DNA from: Thermoleophilia bacterium
GTDB lineage: Bacteria; Actinomycetota; Thermoleophilia; Gaiellales; Gaiellaceae
Assembly: GCA_016844515.1 (NCBI GenBank)
Contig: JAERMP010000048.1
Location: forward strand, 1 to 10,602
Length of the DNA: 10,602 nt
Reading direction: 5' to 3'
The position numbers and the translations under genes are program-made. The notes below the pieces were generated by a model. The model had not been told where the DNA came from. It saw only the letters and a list, made by a program, of their open reading frames with translations, and did no database searches. Of the stretch, positions 6,229 to 10,602 are shown in pieces (position 1 is the first letter of the stretch; every line of letters begins with the position of its first letter).

Positions 6229-7608
6229 TTACGCCGCTCTGAGAACGACCTCGATCGCCGTGCCGCGCCCGGGTGCCGACTTCAGGCTCAGCTCACCGTC
6301 GATCGCCTGAGCTCGAAGCCGCATATTGGCGACGCCCTGCCCGGAAACCGTCGTCGCTTCGTCGAACCCGACCCCGTCGTCCGAGACCGAGACGACACGC
6401 CTTCCACCCTGCTGCGAGATCGACACTTCGACATGTCCTGCTCCGGAATGCCGACGTGCGTTCCCCAGTCCCTCCTGAACGATTCGGAACACTTCGATCT
6501 GCTCGTCCGGAGCCAGCCTGACCTGAGGATCCACGTCGAGCTCGACGTCGAGCTCACCGTCCGCGGTGAGGAGCTCGACGTAGCGGCGAAGCGCCGAGTC
6601 GAACCTCGCCGAACCTCCTGCCGAGGAGAGTGCGAGAACGGCGAATCGCGCTTCCTGTTGCGCCGCGGTCGCCGCCTGCTTCAACCGCGGGAGAACCTGC
6701 TCCAGGGGAGCTCCGGATTCGAGCATGCTCACCTGCGTCGAGATGGCAAAGAGGTACTGGGCCAAGCCGTCGTGGATCTCCCGGGCGACGCGCGCTCGCT
6801 CGTCCGCGACCGCACGACCGAACTCGGCCTCGGAGATCGCGCGCCACACGCCGACGAGCAGAATCCCGTACGCGATGACGCGGAGGAAGTCGCCCTGGAG
6901 GACGTAGTCGCTCGACACCACGGGCGTGAGGACGAGGTGGACGTCGGCGAAGAGCGCAAGCGTTGCGGCGAGACACATCCAGCTGTCGAGATCGCGGCCG
7001 TAGCGGCGGTAGCGGAGACCGAAACCGACAACAGCGACGAGCCAGAGAGTCGCGAGCAGCGCCGCCGCGAGCTGGACGTACGAGCCCTCGACGATGTCGG
7101 CCTCGAGCGGTCCGGTGCTCCAGTCCGGCCCGCTAAGGCCGACGGCCGCGGCGGCGAGGACCGCTGCGACGCCCACTCCGACGGCGAGCAAGGATGGCCT
7201 CCGCGCCGACATGCGACCGTCGACATAGGGGGCGATCGCGATCAGACCGGCCCCGAGCAGTCGCGCGCCGACGAGAGCCCACGCGGACTGGGGAGTCAAC
7301 GAACCACCGCCGAGCACAGGCACGAGGCTGAAAGCCACCGTTCCGAGCGCGATGCTCAAGAACCCGGCGGCGAGCAGCAAGTCGAGCGTGCGCCCGTCTA
7401 CGAGGAAGCGGACGGACGCGAGTACGCAGACGATGGCGGCGACGACAGCGACAGCGGTGTCGAACGCCACCCGTGCGTCTTGGAGCTCGTATGCGGACTG
7501 CAACGACTCGCTCGCAGCGAAGAGGGCAGTTCCGGAGGCAAGGAGACCGACGAGCAGGATCTCCCCGAGGAGCCACGATCGATAGCTCTGGAGCCGGACG
7601 TCGTCCAC
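6229..7608 (-). CDS. Membrane-anchored NarL-type sensor histidine kinase
   Basis: 459 aa. The N-terminal half carries seven or eight hydrophobic segments (about residues 12-32, 52-70, 76-97, 111-128, 139-158, 176-198, 211-230 and 240-257), a multi-pass sensor of unknown ligand with no large extracellular domain. The HisKA_3 region follows with H-box AREIHDGLAQYL (phospho-His H279), then HATPase_c with N-box VQEGLGNARRHS (N383), G1 DDGVGFD (410-416) and G2 GQGVANMRLRAQ. Cognate partner: very probably the divergent regulator that starts 43 bases away. The GTG at 7608 is the first possible start, since an in-frame TGA lies one codon before it. It has no Shine-Dalgarno. The mirror-image layout of the two starts supports it and suggests a leaderless message. 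Signal unknown; membrane, respiratory or envelope state are guesses. Confidence 0.92.
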   Translation of the reverse strand: MDDVRLQSYRSWLLGEILLVGLLASGTALFAASESLQSAYELQDARVAFDTAVAVVAAIVCVLASVRFLVDGRTLDLLLAAGFLSIALGTVAFSLVPVLGGGSLTPQSAWALVGARLLGAGLIAIAPYVDGRMSARRPSLLAVGVGVAAVLAAAAVGLSGPDWSTGPLEADIVEGSYVQLAAALLATLWLVAVVGFGLRYRRYGRDLDSWMCLAATLALFADVHLVLTPVVSSDYVLQGDFLRVIAYGILLVGVWRAISEAEFGRAVADERARVAREIHDGLAQYLFAISTQVSMLESGAPLEQVLPRLKQAATAAQQEARFAVLALSSAGGSARFDSALRRYVELLTADGELDVELDVDPQVRLAPDEQIEVFRIVQEGLGNARRHSGAGHVEVSISQQGGRRVVSVSDDGVGFDEATTVSGQGVANMRLRAQAIDGELSLKSAPGRGTAIEVVLRAA

Positions 7609-7653
7609 GGTTCACTTGTCGGCAGGTCGAGCCGTGCCGATAAGAGGAACGTG
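7606..7653. promoter_or_regulatory. Symmetric divergent promoter/operator shared by kinase and regulator
   Basis: The two GTG starts face away from each other across 42 bases. Reading outward on each strand gives TGCCGATAAGAGGAACGTG (7635-7653, plus) and TGCCGACAAGTGAACCGTG (7624-7606, minus): 15 of 19 positions match, and the centre is 10 bases. The inner arms TCGGCA/TGCCGA (7619-7624, 7635-7640) are perfect. A plausible plus promoter is TTGTCG (7616-7621), 17 bases, GATAAG (7639-7644), placing transcription start at or next to the GTG. The mirror promoter on the minus strand is TTATCG, 17 bases, GACAAG. Each -35 overlaps the other's -10, so polymerases would compete, and a dimer bound at the dyad would cover both. 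Confidence 0.6.
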
Positions 7654-8292
7654 GCCGAACGCATCCTCATCGTGGACGATCATCCCCTGACCCGAGATGC
7701 GCTCGCAGCGCTGCTCGCGCAGCAGGGGTTCGACGTCGTCGGCGCAGCTGAGGACGGCGAGCAAGCGATCGCCGAGGCCGAGACACTCCAACCCGATCTC
7801 GTCCTCCTCGACCTGACGATGCCGGGAATGGACGGGCTGACCGCGCTACCGCAGATCCGCGAGCAGGCGCCGATGTGTGAGGTCGTCGTGCTGACGGCCT
7901 CCGACGCGGAAGAGAACCTGCTGGCGGCGATCCGAGCGGGGGCGTCCGGTTACCTCCTCAAGACCGAGCCCCCCGAGCAGATCGCGACCTTCCTCCGCGG
8001 AGTCGCGCGAGGCGATGCCGCACTCTCGGGAGGCGTCGCGCGGCGGCTCCTCGACCGCGTTCGAGAGGGAGGCAGGCTGGACGGAATCCCCGAAGCAATC
8101 ACTCGCGTGCTCTCGGCCCGAGAGGTCGAAGTGCTGCTCCTCCTGGACGAGCACCTCGGCACCGACGAGATCGCGCAGCGGCTCTTCATCTCGGAGCACA
8201 CCGTCCGCTCACACGTCAAGAGCCTCTTGAAGAAGCTCGGCGTCTCCTCACGCCGCGAGGCGCTCGAGCGCCTCGAGACCGCCCGCGGCTGA
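7651..8292 (+). CDS. NarL/FixJ-family response regulator, partner of the membrane kinase
   Basis: 213-aa response regulator. Receiver domain (about 1-120): D9/D10, phospho-acceptor D54 in LLDLTMPGMDG, Thr82 and Lys104. After a linker comes a LuxR-type helix-turn-helix (about 147-210) with LSAREVEVLLLLDEHLGTDEIAQRLFISEHTVRSHVKSLLKKL features in order. The start is GTG 7651; the frame runs open for about 1.5 kb upstream only because it lies opposite the high-GC kinase gene. AAGAGG (7642-7647) precedes the GTG by three bases, which is close. The same bases form part of a -10-like GATAAG, so the message may be leaderless instead. The regulator probably receives phosphate from the divergent kinase and may bind the dyad between them to control both genes. 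Confidence 0.93.
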   Translation: MAERILIVDDHPLTRDALAALLAQQGFDVVGAAEDGEQAIAEAETLQPDLVLLDLTMPGMDGLTALPQIREQAPMCEVVVLTASDAEENLLAAIRAGASGYLLKTEPPEQIATFLRGVARGDAALSGGVARRLLDRVREGGRLDGIPEAITRVLSAREVEVLLLLDEHLGTDEIAQRLFISEHTVRSHVKSLLKKLGVSSRREALERLETARG

Positions 8293-8305
8293 AGTTCTGC
8301 TCAAG

Positions 8306-8331
8306 CCCGGAATTTGCTCGCACGGATTCCG
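8306..8331. terminator. Stem-loop between convergent regulator and deacetylase genes, likely bidirectional terminator
   Basis: CCGGAAT (8306-8312) pairs with ATTCCGG (8325-8331) around a 12-base loop, in a 95-base gap between two convergent stops. A further CGCGAA (8335-8340) with TTCGCG (8361-8366) pairing follows. There is no U-run on either strand, so strength is uncertain, but the position is right for ending both transcripts. Confidence 0.45.
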
Positions 8332-8387
8332 GTCGCGCGAAGATCCCTGAACGCGGCCGCTTCGCGACCGCTGCGCTTGTTATCCCA

Positions 8388-9242
8388 TCAACCGCGAAGG
8401 CCCTCGAGCGCAGCCTCCACCAAGTCGGGAAGCGTGTCGAGGTTGTAGCCCCCCTCCAGAACGGCCGCGGCGCGCGGCGCCAGCGCGCTACAGCGGCGAC
8501 CGAGCTCGCGGAACCCATCTGCGCTCACCTCCATCTGTGCCAGCGGATCGTCGCGATGGGCGTCGAAGCCGGCAGAGACGAGCACGACATCCGGGTCGAA
8601 CGCGCTGACCACCGGCTCCACCACGTCGTCGAAGGCTCGCAGGTACTCCACATCGCCCGCTCCTTGGGCGAGCGGCACGTTGAGCGTGTGCTCGTCGCTC
8701 GACCCCGGTCCGCCCGTCCCGGGCCAGAAGGGCCATTGGTGCATGGAGACCATGAGAACGGAGGGGTCTTGGCGGAAGAGCGCCTCGGTGCCGTTCCCGT
8801 GATGAACGTCGAAGTCCACGATCGCAACACGTGCGAGCCCGAGCTCCACCTGGGCATGGCGTGCAGCAATGGCCACGTTGTTGAAGATGCAGAACCCCAT
8901 TGCGGACGAGCGCAGAGCGTGGTGGCCAGGCGGGCGCACGAGAGCGAAGCCTCCAGTCTCTACGGCACGAATCGCGCACCCCGCGGCGAGGCACGCTGCC
9001 TCCCACGTCGTCGCGCCCGCGAACGTGTCCTCGTCGAGCCAGACCTCTTCGAGAATCGCGTCCAGGGCGTCGACATAGGCGCCGTCGTGAACCCGCTCGA
9101 TCTGCGCGCGTTCGGCCTGCTGTCCGTGGACGTAGCCCGGAAAGCGATCGAGGAGTCTCTCGAGCCGGTGCGGACTCTCTGGATGGGCGTGACGACCGGG
9201 TGAGTGCAAATGGGCGAGCGCCGGATGGCTGATCACATCCAC
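8388..9242 (-). CDS. HDAC/AcuC-family zinc-dependent deacetylase
   Basis: 284 aa, a compact arginase-fold deacetylase. Expected motifs appear in order: RPPGHH with the tandem catalytic His (H107, H108), GFCIFNNVA, DFDVHHGNGT with zinc ligands D145 and H147, SAGFDAHRDDPL with the third ligand D227, and LEGGY with the transition-state Tyr Y266. All residues needed for hydrolysis of N-acetyl-lysine or acetylpolyamine are present. Substrate is unknown; bacterial members include AcuC, which reactivates acetyl-CoA synthetase by removing acetyl-lysine, and acetylpolyamine amidohydrolases. GTG 9242 is preferred because GAGGAGG stands seven bases upstream. GTG 9236 would give a 4-base overlap but sits 13 bases from that site. 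It overlaps the exonuclease end by 10 bases and is the last gene of that operon. A GNAT/acyl-CoA synthetase fusion lies 2.4 kb away, which makes protein lysine deacylation attractive. Confidence 0.93.
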   Translation of the reverse strand: MDVISHPALAHLHSPGRHAHPESPHRLERLLDRFPGYVHGQQAERAQIERVHDGAYVDALDAILEEVWLDEDTFAGATTWEAACLAAGCAIRAVETGGFALVRPPGHHALRSSAMGFCIFNNVAIAARHAQVELGLARVAIVDFDVHHGNGTEALFRQDPSVLMVSMHQWPFWPGTGGPGSSDEHTLNVPLAQGAGDVEYLRAFDDVVEPVVSAFDPDVVLVSAGFDAHRDDPLAQMEVSADGFRELGRRCSALAPRAAAVLEGGYNLDTLPDLVEAALEGLRG

Positions 9243-10066
9243 GTACGGGCCTCCTCGAACCTGCCCGCCACACCTGCCAACCCGAGCTGCCGCGCGTGCT
9301 CGGCCGCCGCGGTCCAGTTGGGCTCGACGTCGGGGAGCGGAGGAAGTGGAGCCTCCCGGTCCATCATCGCGATTCGCCGATAGAGGCGCAAAGCATCTGC
9401 CTCCGCCGCGAAGCGGCCGTCACCGAGCATTGCCTCGAGCGACCCGAACTGGTTGAGCAAGTCCGCGGCCCTTTTCTCTCCGATTCCGCGCGCGCCCGGT
9501 ATCCGATCAGACGGATCGCCACGCAGGGCAATGAAGTCGGGTACCTGCACGGGATCGACCCCGTAGCGCTCGCGAACCTCAGCTGGGCCGATGCGAGCGG
9601 GGGCGGTTCCGCTCACGGGCTGGAGAATCGTCGTCTTCGCGCTGGCGAGCTGGAAGGCATCGCGATCCGACGTCGCAACGAGGGTCTCTCTACCGGCACC
9701 CTCTTCGAAGGCAACAGCCGCGGCTAGGAAGTCGTCGGCCTCGTAGCCGGCGTCTTTCGCGCACGCGAAGCCCGCCGAGGTGGCAAGTGCCGGGAGGAGG
9801 TCGAGTTGCTCGAGCAGCTCCGCGTCGAACACGCGACCGGACTGATAGCTCTCAAGGGCTGTGTGGCGATAGGTGGGGACATCGAGCGTGTCCCACGCAA
9901 CGAGGACGGTTCGCGGCCGTTCCTCCTGCCAGAGGCGCAACAGCATGTTGGTGAACCCGATGAGAGCGTTGCCCGGGCCGCCGTCGCGTCGGCGCATCGT
10001 CTTCGGCAGCGCGTGATAGGCGCGGTGGGCGAAGGAATCACCGTCCATGACAAGCAGGGGGCTCAC
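9233..10066 (-). CDS. Stand-alone 5'-3' exonuclease (FEN / Pol I N-domain type)
   Basis: 277 aa, matching the exonuclease domain of DNA polymerase I with no polymerase attached. It removes 5' flaps, RNA primers or 5' ends in replication and repair. All nine acidic metal-binding positions of the family can be placed: D8, D59, E109, D111, D112, D134, D136, D184 and D187. They lie in MDGDS, VAWD, GYEADD, TSDRDAFQL and RGDPSDRIPG. The helix-hairpin-helix DNA clamp IPGARGIGEKRAADLL follows (about 189-204). GTG 10066 is chosen because it overlaps the acyltransferase stop as GTGA; ATG 10048 (MDGDS) is an alternative. The frame stays open upstream inside the acyltransferase gene, but that stretch is a shadow. 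Many actinobacteria carry such an extra copy beside full-length polA. Co-transcription with a lipid enzyme and a deacetylase has no obvious functional logic. Confidence 0.92.
   Translation of the reverse strand: MSPLLVMDGDSFAHRAYHALPKTMRRRDGGPGNALIGFTNMLLRLWQEERPRTVLVAWDTLDVPTYRHTALESYQSGRVFDAELLEQLDLLPALATSAGFACAKDAGYEADDFLAAAVAFEEGAGRETLVATSDRDAFQLASAKTTILQPVSGTAPARIGPAEVRERYGVDPVQVPDFIALRGDPSDRIPGARGIGEKRAADLLNQFGSLEAMLGDGRFAAEADALRLYRRIAMMDREAPLPPLPDVEPNWTAAAEHARQLGLAGVAGRFEEARTWM
9250..9256 (-). promoter_or_regulatory. Shine-Dalgarno GAGGAGG of the deacetylase, inside the exonuclease gene
   Basis: GAGGAGG on the minus strand lies in the last codons of the exonuclease gene, seven bases before GTG 9242. 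It supports that start over GTG 9236 and shows the deacetylase can be initiated independently within the operon transcript. Confidence 0.75.
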
Positions 10067-10602
10067 GAAATCGAGCGCTCCAGCTCGGTGATCGCCTCCT
10101 GCAACCGATCGGTCGCCACCTGGGCGGCGTCTGCCGCAGAAAGACTCGTGAGGTCGCCGAGCTCGATCGGACGGCCGTAGGCCACTCGGAGCGGACCGAG
10201 TCGGGCAAGCCGGTTCGTGCCCACGATCCCCGCCGGAACGAGCGGAACGCCCGCCTCGAGCGCGATGCGAGCGGCGCCCGTATGCCAGCGCGCCTCGTAC
10301 TTCTTGCGCAGGCCCTTCCGCCTCCTCGTACCTTCCGGGAACATCACCACCACGTGCCCGTCGCGCGCGAGCGCTACGGCTGTATCCATGGCCTCGTCGT
10401 CCCGCTCGCCGCGACGAACCTTGAAGCCTCCTCCCGCCGCGATGACAGCGCTGAGGGGAAACCAGAAGAGCTCCGCCTTCGCCATGAAGCGAAAGAAGCG
10501 TCGCGGGAAGAACGGGAGCGCGAGCGGCCAAGGGTCGAAGTTCGACCAGTGGTTCGCGGCGATGACGTAACCGCCGTCGCGCGGAACGTTCGCGACCCCG
10601 GT
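10063..10602 (-). CDS. PlsC-type 1-acylglycerol-3-phosphate O-acyltransferase (N-terminus outside window)
   Basis: The reading frame runs without a stop to the right edge, so the Met at 10485 is internal and 179 residues of a longer protein are visible. Upstream of that Met the frame encodes ANHWSNFDPWPLAL, which holds the catalytic HX4D box (His, four residues, Asp) of glycerolipid acyltransferases. Downstream are GGFKVRRGERD (substrate-binding block), VVMFPEGTRRRKG (FPEG block) and VPLVPAGIVGTNR (fourth block). It should transfer an acyl group to lysophosphatidate or a related lipid at the inner membrane face during phospholipid synthesis. The TGA stop shares four bases (GTGA) with the exonuclease start, which implies translational coupling. 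Substrate specificity cannot be told from sequence alone. Confidence 0.92.
   Translation of the reverse strand, partial: TGVANVPRDGGYVIAANHWSNFDPWPLALPFFPRRFFRFMAKAELFWFPLSAVIAAGGGFKVRRGERDDEAMDTAVALARDGHVVVMFPEGTRRRKGLRKKYEARWHTGAARIALEAGVPLVPAGIVGTNRLARLGPLRVAYGRPIELGDLTSLSAADAAQVATDRLQEAITELERSIS

Noticed and set aside
6184..8292. A 702-codon plus-strand open frame covering the kinase gene and the second regulator
   Set aside because: Only the last 213 codons (from GTG 7651) encode a recognisable protein. The rest is the antisense of the kinase, is Arg/Glu/Asp-rich without domains, and stays open because of high GC.
10067..10531. Extension of the exonuclease frame to an upstream start inside the acyltransferase gene
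   Set aside because: The added residues are low-complexity Arg/Gly/Ser and lie opposite in frame to the conserved PlsC motifs. The GTGA overlap gives a natural start at 10066.
1..10602. CRISPR arrays, insertion sequences, attachment sites, rRNA
   Set aside because: No regularly spaced repeats, transposase or integrase motifs, terminal inverted repeats or rRNA segments were seen on either strand.

Overview
The window is about 10.6 kb of high-GC, tightly packed bacterial DNA. Many GTG starts, 4-base stop/start overlaps, NarL-type two-component pairs and a DevS-like tandem-GAF kinase suggest an actinobacterial-type chromosome, perhaps class Thermoleophilia. The lineage is inferred from gene content and style, not from a marker gene. 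I see no rRNA, tRNA, CRISPR array, insertion sequence or phage gene, so this reads as core or regulatory chromosome rather than a mobile island.

Layout. (1) 1-2102, plus strand: the 3' part of a tandem-GAF sensor kinase, fused by a GTGA overlap to a NarL/FixJ response regulator. The first GAF keeps the His and Tyr that correspond to the heme ligand and distal Tyr of mycobacterial DevS/DosS. (2) 2106-3375, minus strand: a small universal stress protein ending three bases from the regulator's stop, a stem-loop-rich spacer, and a two-helix membrane protein of unknown function behind a highly structured leader. (3) 3376-6036, minus strand: a large GNAT / ADP-forming acyl-CoA synthetase fusion with the GNAT at the N-terminus, resembling Pat-type protein lysine acetyltransferases. 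(4) 6229-8292: a membrane-anchored kinase (minus) and a NarL-type regulator (plus) transcribed divergently from a 42-bp gap that is an imperfect palindrome reaching both GTG start codons. (5) 8388-10602, minus strand: an overlapping operon of PlsC-type acyltransferase (cut by the window edge), stand-alone 5'-3' exonuclease and an HDAC/AcuC-family deacetylase.

How it may fit together. Kinase, regulator and stress protein recall the DevR-DevS-Usp redox/hypoxia group of actinobacteria. A putative protein acetyltransferase and a putative zinc deacylase lie within 2.4 kb of each other, separated only by the second two-component pair, so the locus may link redox sensing to reversible lysine acylation and acetyl-CoA metabolism. 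That link is inference from proximity. The strongest unexplained sequence signals are the symmetric divergent promoter at 7606-7653 and the structured leader at 3271-3360.
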